Positions 1-10,537 of a DNA stretch of 64,000 bases are shown one piece after another. How positions within the stretch are numbered: the stretch's first letter is position 1; each line of letters begins with the position of its first letter. This DNA comes from Adiantum capillus-veneris (taxonomy: Eukaryota > Streptophyta > Polypodiopsida > Polypodiales > Pteridaceae): positions 78,969,338 through 79,033,337 of the forward strand of contig CM043953.1 in assembly GCA_014529385.2 (NCBI GenBank), written 5' to 3'. A program made the translations under genes and the position numbers. The notes under the pieces were generated by a model. It saw nothing but the letters and a program-made list of their open reading frames with translations. It searched no databases and was not told the origin of the DNA.

Positions 1-1931
1 AATGTGCTCTCCCTCAATCGTTATGAAACCATGCTTCAAAGCCCTCCGGCATTTCTTCAATCATTTTCCCTTTGATCCTCAAGCATTGCTTCAAGATACT
101 TCCCCAATACCACTCTTTACGCAAGTACACTCTAATTTTCATTGCACTAATATAATGCTCAGAAGTAACATCATCTACACGATAGTGCATCAAAGAGTGC
201 AATATTTCCTTTTTCCTATAGAGCAAACAATAAACAAACCATAAATGCATTGATTCATTTGATGATTTCAGGTGTATTTTTTATCCAAAGATTATTACCT
301 CTCTGGTGATATTTTAGAAGTTGCCAAAGAGTGGACCTTGTCTCTTGTAAAGCCCACTTGATCCTTTTCTCTTATCCAATTGAAGTTAAATAACAAAGAG
401 AAGAACCCCTGGCCATTGGCGGGATTGGCAATGGCCAACATCTATGTTTCATTAGCACGAAATCAAGTCAAATTAATTTTCCAATCCAATAAATCAAATT
501 TAAATGACATGTCAACTTACAATTTTGGAGAAATTCAAACATGAACGGTGAGAAGAGAAAGTGTTTACCTTATAAGCTCTTTCTTTGAATATTTTTTCTA
601 CTCTTCCTCGAGCAACCATTTCCTTTTCTGGCAGTGAAATCGAGGGATCATTGATCTCTTGCATCTCTTTGATAAGAGACAAGTCAAAGTCTTCCTTTTG
701 TAGAGCAAGTGAAAAAAAAGAAAGATTTTACAAAATTATGCCAAGCTTTAGAAATTACATAAAAAGTGTACTTTAAGGCAAAAAAATATACCTTCCATAT
801 GAGCTTTGCCAATAAAAGAGCAAGAGCGTTGTACCAACTCCCTTTAGATGCCTTCTTCTCGCAAGCAAGCTCTACCTCTATCCAATCAAACCCAATTTTG
901 GGGAAAGTCTTTCAATAAAGAATCTTTGCTTGCCACAGCCAGTTTTTGGAACAAGAAGATCTCCTGTCCAAAATTTGCGCTCACAATGGTTCTACCAATT
1001 ATCCTAAACCAAAATATATTAAATTTAATGGCAATAGAATGACATCGATAAAGTAATAGCAATATCTTTTTTTTTTTTAAATGAGCCTACTCATTTTGAG
1101 AGTGCAAAGCTAGCATAAGCTCCCCCTTTGCACTTCTATCAACATAGACAAATTGACACTTGACAAAACAATGTCTCCACTTTCTCATTGAAAACTCTAC
1201 AACAACAAAAAGGAAAATTAGAAAGCATAGAGTAATACAAAACAACTTTACATTAAACACAAAACAAATCACTTGCGTGTTTTTATTAAGCGCATCCCAG
1301 TTTTCAAACGGTGATTGCCATCCCAAACAATAAATTTTTTTCCCCTTAAGTCTTCCCACTCAAGGGGAAAGGAATTACTAAAATCATCACTTATTTCTCG
1401 CCGAATAGGTCCCCCATTCATCTTTGTCTAAGTCGGAAACATAATGTTGATCATGGCCTGGCTTCTTAAATGACATGAGAAATGGAGCTCCAAGCACACT
1501 GTATCCAAACATCTCGAACCTTTTCACCAAGCCCTCAGTGCCTGGACCCACTGCTCTAATGGCTTCATTTTCCATCAATCTGCAGGGAGGAATGCGAGGA
1601 GGTTCCCACCTCTCTTTACAATAAAACCCTCTACAATCTCCTCCAATATTCGACCATGAACGTCCTTTCCAAACACTGTTGGATGATCGGCAGGTTTAGT
1701 AACAATTTTCGTTGCTTCAGACACGCTTTGGGCCACCAATTCAGCTTGTGTAGCATGAATATCTATGCCATCACTCAATATATCCTCTTCTTCATGCACA
1801 TCACCCAGAATATCCTCCTTCTGACGGACATTGGAAGAAGCAATGGAAGATCGTGCATTGACCCTATGCCCTGTAGTGCCAAACCTTAATGTGTATCCTA
1901 CTTCTAAAAGCAATAAACAATAAGAACACAA
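1..1931 (-). pseudogene. Decayed multi-exon gene of unknown function (3' end runs off the window)
   Basis: I do not recognise this gene. On the minus strand several coding-like blocks end at good splice donors. An exon at 1003-792 (TTTAG acceptor, GTATAT donor) reads FDWIEVELACEKK near its end. An exon at 694-569 is exactly 42 codons with a GTAAAC donor and reads SLIKEMQEINDPS. A block ends at 299 before GTAATA. A last block at about 220-14 reads EILHSLMHYRVDDVTSEHY. Further upstream, 1931-1380 contains an acidic stretch (QKEDILGDVHEEEDILS) and LGAPFLMSFKKPGHDQHY, followed in another frame by KKFIVWDGNHRL. Frame changes near 1575, near 1385 and inside the 1003-792 exon (an extra C after GACTTT) make it a pseudogene. 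Part of it (1931-1646) is duplicated at 12196-11924. It could be a captured host gene or a transposon gene. Splice sites are inferred from consensus only. Confidence 0.45.
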
Positions 1932-2367
1932 CTAGTTTAGTGAGTATGTGGAGACAAATAAAAAGAACATAAATAGCTCAATGTAGTTAAACTTACTTTA
2001 AGAGATACCTGTCCTGCCACGTTTAGATGATGTATGAACCATAATCTATCAACCATAAACAACAAAATATTCTTAGCAAAGACAATACAAATATAAACTT
2101 CAAAATTTCGGCAGCATAACGGCGTAAAATGCAAATTTAAAGAAAATTGATCACGGCAAGGAAAAATACAAATCCACTTTGACATTTGTATAGCTCTGCT
2201 CTACAACGAGTACTACAACGAGTTGTGCAATATGAAAATGCATCATTGTAAGTGTTATTGTAAGTGTGTGTATGCATGATTGTTAATGTAAGTGGGTGTG
2301 TGCATGCATGATTGTGTGTAGCACATGGTGTCTTGTATGCAAGTGTGTTGATGTGTGTGAATGCAAT

Positions 2368-2373
<6 letters not shown>

Positions 2374-2428
<55 letters not shown>
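2374..2428. repeat. (TG)n microsatellite
   Basis: Nearly pure (TG)n of about 50 bp inside a longer TG-rich region (about 2250-2686) where short (TG)n runs alternate with TATG, AATG and CAAG spacers. All long VCVCVC or HTHTHT frames here are artefacts of the repeat. Confidence 0.95.
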
Positions 2429-2430
<2 letters not shown>

Positions 2431-2642
2431 ATGTATGTTACTGTATGTGTGTGTATGCAAGTGTAATGTGTGTGTGTGTGTGTATGCATGATTTTGTGTG
2501 TGTTTGTGCTATGTGTGCAAGTGTGTTTATGTGTGTGAATGCAAGTGTGTATATGTGTGTGTGTGTGTGATTGTTACTAAGTGTGTGTGTGTACGCAAGT
2601 GTCATGTGTGTGTGTGTGTGTGTGTGTGTATGAATGAGTGTC

Positions 2643-2686
<44 letters not shown>

Positions 2687-2689
<3 letters not shown>

Positions 2690-2822
2690 ACCTGCACTCA
2701 CCCGATCCATCGGAGGAGTTCCAATAGGAGCTCATTGGAGCTCCCCCATGCCTTGAAAGGCATGGGGCTCCAATGGAGCTCCTACTGGAGCTCCTCCAAT
2801 GGATCAGGAGAGCAAAGGTAAA
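2687..2822. repeat. Foldback (hairpin) element with microsatellite-flanked ends, copy 1
   Basis: The ends are inverted: TTTACCTGCACTC...CGATCCAT on the left, ATGGATC...GCAAAGGTAAA on the right. The middle is an almost continuous palindrome built from GGAGCTCC-type blocks around CATGCCTTGAAAGGCATG. The left end is preceded by (GT)n and the right end is followed by (AC)n, so even the microsatellite flanks are inverted repeats of each other. A second copy lies at 12921-13083. No reading frame is present. This may be a MITE-like hairpin or a foldback element that brings its own microsatellite arms. Confidence 0.75.
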
Positions 2823-3160
2823 CACACACACACCCACACACACTGTGGTAGTACTAAATACTTTATTTTTACCCCCCTTCTATATATCCCCCCCACCCCC
2901 CAAAACCCCTCCCTCTTCTTGAGCACTCATGGGACACTGACTCATAACATGCCACTCATGGCCGGTGGGATTAGGCCGTTGCATAAAAAAACTATCCTAA
3001 AAATAAGCGTGAGTAAAAACATTGGGCTCTCATGAGGCGGCCTGCACATCCTGGGCTGAGATCTCCCCTTGCAATGTTTTTGTGCATCACTTGAAGACAC
3101 TTAACAGGAGGGCGGCTTGCCTCTCTAACCGATCATGCTCAGGAAATGCATCTCAACCTC

Positions 3161-3168
3161 TATAAATA
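3161..3168 (+). promoter_or_regulatory. TATA-box-like element in the upstream pseudo-LTR
   Basis: CCTCTATAAATAAGG sits about 90 bp before the conserved ATG at 3253 and is kept in the other repeat copy at 10838-10845. It is the best promoter candidate for the Penelope-like element. It is inferred from sequence only. Confidence 0.5.
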
Positions 3169-3252
3169 AGGTGAGGGCGCACCTTGCCCCTCACTTAGCT
3201 CTGAGTAGGTATATCTTTCTATTTTTTTTCGCTGCTGTCTGATCTTGCCAAC

Positions 3253-3279
3253 ATGGAGCTCGCAGCTCAAGTAACACAG
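3253..3279 (+). other. Possible 9-codon first exon (MELAAQVTQ) with splice donor
   Basis: ATG GAG CTC GCA GCT CAA GTA ACA CAG is followed by GTACCT (GTATCT in the downstream repeat at 10930). The reading stops a few codons later if unspliced. Phase-0 acceptors that could join it lie at TCTATTTCAG/GAC (6930/6931) and TTTTTGCAG/ACT (7145/7146), each in frame with the downstream coding blocks. The splicing is an inference. Confidence 0.35.
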
Positions 3280-4257
3280 GTACCTTACTAAGCTTAGGAT
3301 TTTGTTCAAGTAATGTTGCAATACCTTGCATAGTAAGAGAGGAATGAAGTCGTCTAAGCTTTACACTGTGTACTTCTTGCTTTGCCTAAAGCACTTGAGA
3401 AAAATAATGGATTCTTTTACCTTGCATATAATCGGTTCAGAAAGTAGCCGATGCATAATTTCGACCACTATACTGTGAGATTTTTTTGAGCCTTGGGACT
3501 GCTTGTGCATACAAAGCATCGGGTTTTTCTAGCATATCTTACTTACTGTACACTTGAAGGAATAGTGTTAGCATGGGATGGTAACTAGGGGCATAATATA
3601 ACCGCGTCTACTATGGGCTGACATAACAGGACATAACATCATGGTAATATGTGAGGGGCTCCTAACCTTGGACTGGTCATGCCACTTCTTTGGTAAGCTG
3701 TCGGGATCTGGGGACTCTTCATAATTTATATGGTTGGCACCTCTTAGGCAATACTTAATTGGAATACTTTGGTATACATCAGAGAATAGGGGACCTTTTT
3801 CTGCGTTTGTTTGAGAAAGGAACTATGTGCAAAAATGCTGCAGGGAATTGCCGTCTCCTTGCTGTACCTAAATCTTGGCATAACTGGTTTTCTTCTCTCA
3901 AAAAAAACACGGTTATTCTTGGCCTTTATAATTACTGATGCACTGGGTATTTTGCTAGGCCTAGGTACTATTGATGGCTTTGGGATCACTTGTGCATAAA
4001 AAATGACGGTTGGTGTTTTTTGATTGAAAGTAAAACTGGCATAAAAGCTAGGGCTTGCCACAGTATGATGAGATGGCTCTATAAACAGCCGCTGAGGGAC
4101 TTCACCTCTGCTTAGATTATTATGTATGTGTGGCAGTATGTATGTGTGTATATGGTTGGGAGTGTGGGTTGGCTTGTCTTAATGGCCGTCCTTAACATCT
4201 GCTACATCTGGATATGGGCATTGCTTGACAGTAAAATGGCTCTTTGTCCCGATTATG

Positions 4258-4452
4258 GAAATGGAAGCAATAATATGGTGAAGACCTACTGGTCACTTGG
4301 TTTTGACTCTAGCCGCTGCAGAGAAACTAGCATATTGATGGGTTTTGTCACTGTTTACTATTTTTTTTCGACTGGACAATACAGTCCGTGATAACTTGGC
4401 ATTTTTTAAGGTAAGTATACAGCAGTTAATGATGGCTTTTTTGGCAAAAAAA

Positions 4453-4493
<41 letters not shown>

Positions 4494-6930
4494 CTATGTA
4501 AAGCCGGACACTACTGTTCTTAAAAATGCCGCTAAAGACTTATGGGATGTGAAGGTAAGTATATGGTCGAGTTTTGTTTCGGCTTGGGTATAACGTCCAA
4601 GCTATTGCTCTTAAAAATGAGGTTCTACTTTAGAAGAAAGAGGAAGTCTTGCTACTCTGTTGATAGGTTACATTGGTGTCTTAATGGTTGTAAAAAATGA
4701 GGTAGTGATCATCGTCGTTTGATACCTTTGATTGACAAAAATTAGTCGGATTTCACATCTCTTTTTTTAAAGAAATACCTTTGACACCATGGGTTTACTG
4801 ATTTTGAAGGTAAGTATATGGTCTTTTTGTCTTAAGCATAGCTACTATGCTATGGCTCTGGAAATGATTTTACTTTGGATGGACTTCACCATTTAGAAGA
4901 AAAAATGTTAACACTAGGTTGGTAATGGGACACTTTTATGTCCTGTTAAGTAACCATTTTCCTTGAATTATGTCAAGAGTTTCAAAATGGATTTTGAGGT
5001 GCTATCTATCTAGAAAGTTGTCTCATGATCTGGAAAAAACTCAGCATTTTTTTGGAATATCAATTCCATCTTTAACCTTGTCCTTGCACAACATTTCACA
5101 ACCTAAACTGTGTGAAAAAACGGGTCCTGTTTTTGGCTTTTTTCAACTTTTTGCAACTATACTACTCTAGAATTCATGTTTGTGAGGTCTATAATGCTAG
5201 AGAACTATCTTTAGTAGTCCTCAACATGTCATGATGCTTCTAGGGAGAAATAAATGTTAAAGTTGTAAGTTATGACCAAATTACAAAAATTGTCAAATCC
5301 TGTTTTTTAGCCAATTTTAGCTCTTCTATGTTTTTTTTTATTGGCTTTCATGATATCCAAATGCAGTTTTGATTTTCTATGTCGCATATTGTAACATAAA
5401 GCTAATATTCCTTGAGTTTTGGGGCACCTAATACCCTATTTTTCATAGTAGACAACGATGGTTGATTTTTTCAATTATAGAAGAAAACGAAACATTTAGT
5501 ATATGAAGTATAGCTTTTTAAACATTGTTAGTTTCTTTTGACAACTACATGCATTTTGTAGGTAGTAACCATATATAGTCATAAGGATCAAATTTGCTAG
5601 ATATTGAATAGTTTCAATGGGATTCTACAACTCATAATGTTGAACCCAGTTTTTTCATGTTTGTTGTATTTAGCACTTCATGTTTGTCCCCAAGATTCCC
5701 CTTGGTAGAGATGTATTATTCTTTTGACATGCTCCATGGCTCCTTATGAACCTAAAGGACAATAGGGAACTAAGAAAACATGCATATATTATTTGTATTG
5801 AGCGTGGCGATAGAAACTTTGATGACAGGTTTGCAGAATGGTATAAATTCAACTTTTTTGTACCTATTTCTTTTGGTAAAACAAAAAATAGTGAGTGAGA
5901 AGCAATCATATGTTCTGATCACCAACCTATTGAAGTTAACTAGGGAATTTATCTCAAGTCCTACAAAAATCCCTAATCTTATTTTTGTGTAACAAAACGT
6001 AAGAAATGATTGTTTTGATGAAAATGTATTGGTCCATCAACTTTGGAGGCTTGGTGTGACCAAAAGATGAGAAATTTTACAAGTTTCTTATTTTTTCCAT
6101 GTGTAGTAGTCCTTGAACTATAACCTCATGAAAGGATTTTACAAAATGAGTGGATCTACTATGGTTTTGGAGGGTTTTTTCAAAACCTTGAAAGGACACT
6201 TTTATGTCTTGTGAGGTTACCAACCTAGTGTTAAGTAAATAAAGAAAAACTACTAACATACCAGTTCTAAAGGAAATAACTAGCTTGTCTAAAGTAATTA
6301 AACCTATAAGATGGACATGGATAACAACTGATATAGTCCATTGATACCTGTAAAACACATCCAAGGCTAACAGATTTGTTGTCTTGTTTGGATGGATGCA
6401 GGTAAGGACTCTATCTTATCTTGGAGGGTTTTCTTTTCTTTGGAAAGCAACATTACTGTGATAAAATACCCGCTGCTGAGGAACAGGGAAGTTTTTTTAC
6501 TACCAACCCTACTGAAAGAGGACCTCTTTCTTACAATCATTGTAACTAAATAATTCTGATGTTGAGTTATTTTTGTACATATCAGTTCATTGTTCCTTGG
6601 CTAGCTGTCTTTTGAATGTAAAAATTCAATTATGTCTTATTAGTTAAGATTTAAACAACTACACACACATCCTATACATAAGATCTCTCCTCTTCGGGGA
6701 AACCGAGATGCTGGCCTAGTAAATTATCGTAGGAATGGAGCTCTAAATTGGACCCACAATCGTTAAATCCTTCATTGGTAGACTGGTGTTAGGTGGCCCC
6801 TTTTAGACTCTCTTCTGGTTCCCTGCTCACGGCTACCATAGTCTCAGACTTTGCCGGTTGAAGGGTTGCAGGACCAAAAAGACTTTACTTTTTAGATACT
6901 TTGCTAATTTTTATGTCACCTCTATTTCAG
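4258..6930 (+). other. Non-coding leader or intron-like region of the Penelope-like element
   Basis: No convincing coding frame was seen. The region is T-rich and contains repeated donor-like GGTAAGTATA motifs (about 4411, 4553 and 4809; GGTAAGGAC near 6400), fitting a long spliced leader. It also holds a 41-bp G homopolymer at 4453-4493. The final ~30 bp before 6931 is a pyrimidine-rich acceptor-like tract. Confidence 0.5.
4453..4493 (+). repeat. (G)41 homopolymer
   Basis: An uninterrupted run of 41 G preceded by AAAAAAA. It is far longer than other mononucleotide runs here except the 23-G tract at 16841. Such a tract can form G-quadruplexes and is error-prone to sequence, so its exact length is uncertain. 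Confidence 0.9.
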
Positions 6931-8492
6931 GACTGCTCATGTTATAGAATGACAGCTCGCATGACTACTAATCACAACCGTGAGAATCATGCAAAGATTC
7001 TTGATCAGATTAAGCTCTACCTTAAAGACCATACACCTAAGGATGCCCTAGCTGCTAGAACTAGACCTTTCCTTGCTAGGAAAGCCAAATCATGTATCAC
7101 ACACTATGGCAAGGAAAAATAAACCTGACCTCACTGTTTTTGCAGACTCTTGCTTTATCCCAAGGATTGGAACTTACCGTGAAGCCCCTCTCTGTGGCCT
7201 CCTCTTTGGTCCTCAGATGTATTAGCAGTTTGGATCCTTCACAGCTTACTTATGATTCAGCTCTTGTTCCGGAAAAAAAACTTTCTGTCTTGCATATGTT
7301 ATCATTTAATGACTGGGTAAAAATTCTAGATTCATTGGACAAAGACCCCCTAGAAGGTGTTAATCTGCTATCCCAATATATTACCCAACTTCCTGTCCTT
7401 GCTTCACAATATCAGCAAGATCTTGCCCTGTTCTCCTCATCTGGAGCTGAGCTGTCTAATTTCCTTAGAAAACTTTGTGGACTTAACCCTTCGTTTGTCT
7501 GCACCCCAAATACCCCCTCCATCCCTCCAACTAGTGGCATCTTCTGTCGAGATAGTGCAGCTCTAGAAGCAGTAAAAGAGTTTCAAAATAATCTTTGCTC
7601 TCTCAATGATGTTAACCTCCTTGAGATGGTACCAAAAATCTCAAAAGTCTTTCCTATCTTACCAATAAGACAAATAGAAATTGAATCTCTCAGATTTGAC
7701 CATCAACTGTGGGTTCTACCAAACAAAGCCTTCCTGGCTCCTGTTCTTAGTGAAACCTGGGTATACTTGGCCAACCTCCCCACCTCAACCCTGGAAGATT
7801 GTAAACTTAAGATTCTTAAAGGTGGGCAATTCTTGGACAAGGGAGAACTAATTAAAGCCCCCTTTAACCTTCATCTTATCGACCACTCCAAATGCCCCTC
7901 AAATGCTGGACTGTACATACGTACTAAGGGCAGCATGGAATTTACGAAAAGTAACCCAGATTTCTACACAGAGTCTATTTGGAATATCTTCCGCCCCTAT
8001 GTAAAATGTGCTTACAGATTTCTTGACCCCAAAGCTACCTGTGAATCAAGCATCATGTGGTTTGACCTTGCAATATGGTATATCCTCAACCATTTGGATC
8101 TGTTGTTCCCAGAGAAACCAGTTGACTTTCATCTATCCCTCATCTGCTCATGGCTAGGTGGATAGGCTAAGCACATTGTGATTGCACAAATTGCCTTTAA
8201 TATCTTCCGAGGATTGATGCATGATATTCTGAAAGAACTTAAAGCTAATGAGCCCGGTCTATACCTCACCACTTATGCTAACTACAAAGGAGTCAAATAC
8301 ATCACTAATCTGCTTAAACCTTGTATTGAAGATGATGATTCTCCTGCTCTAAAAAGAGCTAACTCTTTAGCTTCTCCCAACTCTTTCACCTCCTTTTTTA
8401 CACCTAGCTCCTCATCTAATCGAGGAAAGTCTCGTAGCTTTACTAGAAGGAGAGGCAGATTCCCTACAATTAGAAACTTCCCTGAAATCTAA
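6931..8492 (+). pseudogene. ORF1-like protein of the Penelope-like element, function unknown
   Basis: I do not recognise this protein. The coding begins after a TCTATTTCAG acceptor with DCSCYRMTARMTTNHNRENH, changes frame near 7100-7140, then runs from about 7146 to 8492. It is interrupted only by one in-frame TAG at 8163-8165 (WLGG-stop-AKHIVIA). The middle is globular (for example PVLSETWVYLANLPTSTLED). The C-terminus is low-complexity Ser/Pro followed by a basic stretch, SSSSNRGKSRSFTRRRGRF, which suggests nucleic-acid binding. It lies about 200 bp upstream of the RT frame and in the same direction. By analogy with two-ORF retroelements it could be a particle or RNA-binding protein. I saw no GIY-YIG endonuclease motif and no zinc knuckle. 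Confidence 0.5.
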
Positions 8493-8694
8493 CCCCTGAA
8501 TATATTGCAGGTCTCTACAAACCCATGTGGAAGAAAAGTTCTCAGCAAAGATGATTTGAATTATGGTGCTATCTACATACATTGTTTGTTTCACAACATC
8601 CTTCTCGATTGCATCTAAAACCAAAAAGTCTCTTTTGTGAGTGCTTTGACTTATTTTTTGGGAATCATAAACTGCTTGACAACATTCTCATTGG

Positions 8695-10442
8695 ATGGAA
8701 ATATCATCATCCTTAAAAGGATTAGTTTTAAACAATGACTTTCTTAGACAAGAAACAATCCCTTACTGTACATGCATTCAATTTACCTCATTCTGCAGGA
8801 ATTTTGAAGGATTTGGGAACCATGTCTGTACTCCGGACCTCAACATTATCAATAATGTCACAATACGTAAGTTACTAGCCAAAGGACTCAATCACATACC
8901 CAACTATCCAAAAAACCCTTACCTTGCCCTATCAGCTTTACTTAGCTGCCTCACTGACCTTGTCAGTGCTCTCCGACTGGAGATGACAGTCCTATCAGAC
9001 TTAAAGGAATTAATAAAGGAATGCTTCCTTCATAAAATTTCTCTACTTCCTAGAAAGTGGCTTTCTTCTGACAGTTCTTGGCTTACACCTCAGCTAGCTT
9101 TTAACTTTCAACTAATCTCAGATAAATGGTTGGTGGTTGGGCTTGAAAAAAGCTCTAACTATCCTACTATTATGTGCAAACACCTTGCTTGGAAAGCAGA
9201 TTGGGATCGAGTATCAGGAAAAGAATTATGTAACACCGCAAGATATCTCTAACAAGATCTCTAAACATTTAGGACAGCTTGGCTACACTATCAGTAACAC
9301 CAAGTTACCAGTACTATTTCCTGCATATAAATTCCACAAACATAAATTCATATGGATATCTAATGCCTCTAACTGTATCTTCACAGATATCACCAAAGAT
9401 ATTACTCTTTGCCTTGATATTATTCTTACAGAATTAGAACTCATTTGTGCAGAGAAACAGAAAATCTGCAAGGATTTCCTAAATATCCAATACAATCCCT
9501 TCTGACTGACAAAAAATGCTACAAAAGTCACACTCAACCTTCCTCAACATATTTTCCACATCTTTACAGCAACTGATATTACACAATGCTACGAAAACGT
9601 CCCACTTAGTGGAGATCTTGGCCTTATGACGGTGCTAGCCAAGGTCATTAACTTAGCATTTACCAATGCTAAAAAAAGAAAGCATCTTGTTATCTCTCTA
9701 GCCAAGAAACCTAGATGGATTCAAGCATCTCACTCCGTAAACCCTCTACACTTCAATGAAGCAAAACTTTGCTCCTACATTTTTTGGTTGTTGAACAATT
9801 GTACTATTATTGCAGGTGGTTGCTGCTTTAATCAGTGCCTTGGTATCCCTATGGGCTTCTCTTGCTCACCACTTATGTGTAACATTTCCCTAGCCTTTTT
9901 TGAGTACAAATGGTGTCTTAAGAACATGGAAACTAACCATAAAAAACTTCCACTATTCAATCACACTTTTAGATATATGGATGACCTACTTAGTATCAAC
10001 CACAGATTGTTCTCTTCGGAGATTGATCAAATATACCCCCACTGCCTAAGAATTGAGCCTACTTCCGTCCCAGATAGTTCGACTCTTGGGAGCTTCTGCA
10101 AATCAACCCAATTTCTTAACCTTTCAATATCCCTTCACTCCCCATCTACAGGTGGATATGACCTTAGATTTATCTGGAGAAAGGATCTTCTTAAGCTGCC
10201 TCACATAGAATTCATCAAGAGAAACAGCAATAGGCCATACAAAGCCTCTATCTGCTCCTGTATTGGCCTTCTTTACTTAATCTGCTACTCTTCATCTACA
10301 CCATCCATGGCTAATTAAAAAATACTGCCTTAACGGATTTAATCGCAATCAGCTCCGTAACACCATCACTCAAGCTCCCATTAGGCACAATTGGCCTGGA
10401 CTGTTATTCCAAAGAGAGAGTTTCATCTCTCTCATAAGGTAG
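8695..10442 (+). pseudogene. Penelope/telomerase-group reverse transcriptase
   Basis: The frame changes near 9140-9160, contains a TGA at 9503-9505 and changes again near 10310. Read through, the order is: fingers region (LLAKGLNHIPNYPKNPY; later LPVLFPAYKFHKHKFIW), motif A FTATDITQCYENVPL (about 9565-9610) with the first catalytic Asp, motif B GIPMGFSCSPLMCN (about 9842-9885), motif C FRYMDDLLSIN (about 9968-10000) with both catalytic Asp, then RNSNRPYKASICSCIGLLYL and, after the last shift, LIKKYCLNGFNRNQLRN, stopping at TAG 10440-10442. The NRP...LYxSS...NGF tail matches what I remember of abundant RT proteins in green algae, which I believe are Penelope-like; this is from memory. No RNase H or C-terminal GIY-YIG follows. 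The stop codon lies inside a hairpin stem. Confidence 0.65.
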
Positions 10443-10482
10443 TAGGCCCATACACAATGGGCCTACTACCGACCCATTGTGT
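10438..10482 (+). other. Two mutually exclusive perfect hairpins at the RT stop codon
   Basis: Hairpin 1: GGTAGTAGGCCCAT (10438-10451), loop ACACA, ATGGGCCTACTACC (10457-10470), 14 perfect pairs. Hairpin 2: ACACAATGGG (10452-10461) with CCCATTGTGT (10473-10482), 10 perfect pairs. They share 10452-10461, so only one can form at a time. A smaller AGAGAG/CTCTCT stem lies just upstream. The RT stop TAG (10440-10442) is inside the first stem. This is a candidate 3' structure recognised by the RT or affecting 3' end formation. Confidence 0.7.
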
Positions 10483-10503
10483 GTGGTGCCTAGGTTAGGG
10501 CGG

Positions 10504-10504
<1 letters not shown>

Positions 10505-10535
<31 letters not shown>
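10505..10535. repeat. (CA)n run at the downstream pseudo-LTR start
   Basis: Pure (CA)n of about 30 bp directly before TGTGGTAGTACT. The upstream pseudo-LTR is likewise preceded by CA repeats (2822-2843), so the microsatellite is a constant part of the junction. Confidence 0.9.

Positions 10536-10537
<2 letters not shown>

Larger units (their letters stand above)
1646..2822. repeat. Repeat A, copy 1 (gene fragment + TG-rich tract + foldback)
   Basis: This stretch is repeated in the same orientation at 11930-13083. It holds the 5' part of the minus-strand gene fragment, a roughly 300-bp intron-like segment, a long TG-rich microsatellite tract (about 2250-2686) and a terminal foldback. The two copies differ by scattered substitutions and by microsatellite length. 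Copy 1 is directly followed by the Penelope-like direct repeat, while copy 2 directly follows the other direct repeat, so the order is A-B...B'-A'. Confidence 0.75.
2844..4257 (+). repeat. Pseudo-LTR (direct repeat B), upstream copy
   Basis: This 1414-bp stretch is repeated at 10536-11919 with mostly single-base differences and small indels, for example GGACTAGGCCC against GGATTAGGCCG. It begins just after a (CA)n run and ends at GTCCCGATTATG. It lacks TG...CA inverted LTR termini. It contains a TATA-like box, a short conserved start codon context and a possible splice donor. The frames inside (for example 4061-3744 minus) are not conserved as proteins and I treat them as chance. Confidence 0.85.

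Noticed and set aside
2250-2860. Long open frames of VCVCVC or HTHTHT in the TG/CA tracts (also 12500-13480, 16500-16900, 43430-43510)
   Set aside because: They are translations of microsatellites in all frames and carry no coding signal.
3744-4061. 105-codon minus-strand frame in the upstream pseudo-LTR
   Set aside because: The matching part of the downstream copy (11588-11860) has a frame change and stop; no protein-level conservation.
2844-4257. Hammerhead ribozyme in the pseudo-LTR
   Set aside because: I looked for CTGATGA with a downstream GAAA core on both strands. The nearest match, CTGATGC, lacks a core residue, so no ribozyme is called.
6931-10442. GIY-YIG endonuclease in the Penelope-like element
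   Set aside because: No GIY...YIG spacing with the expected Arg, His and Glu residues was seen in the readable frames; it may be lost or hidden by frameshifts.
10470-10510. Telomere-like TTAGGG near the end of the Penelope-like RT
   Set aside because: A single GGTTAGGGCGGG, not an array of TTTAGGG.
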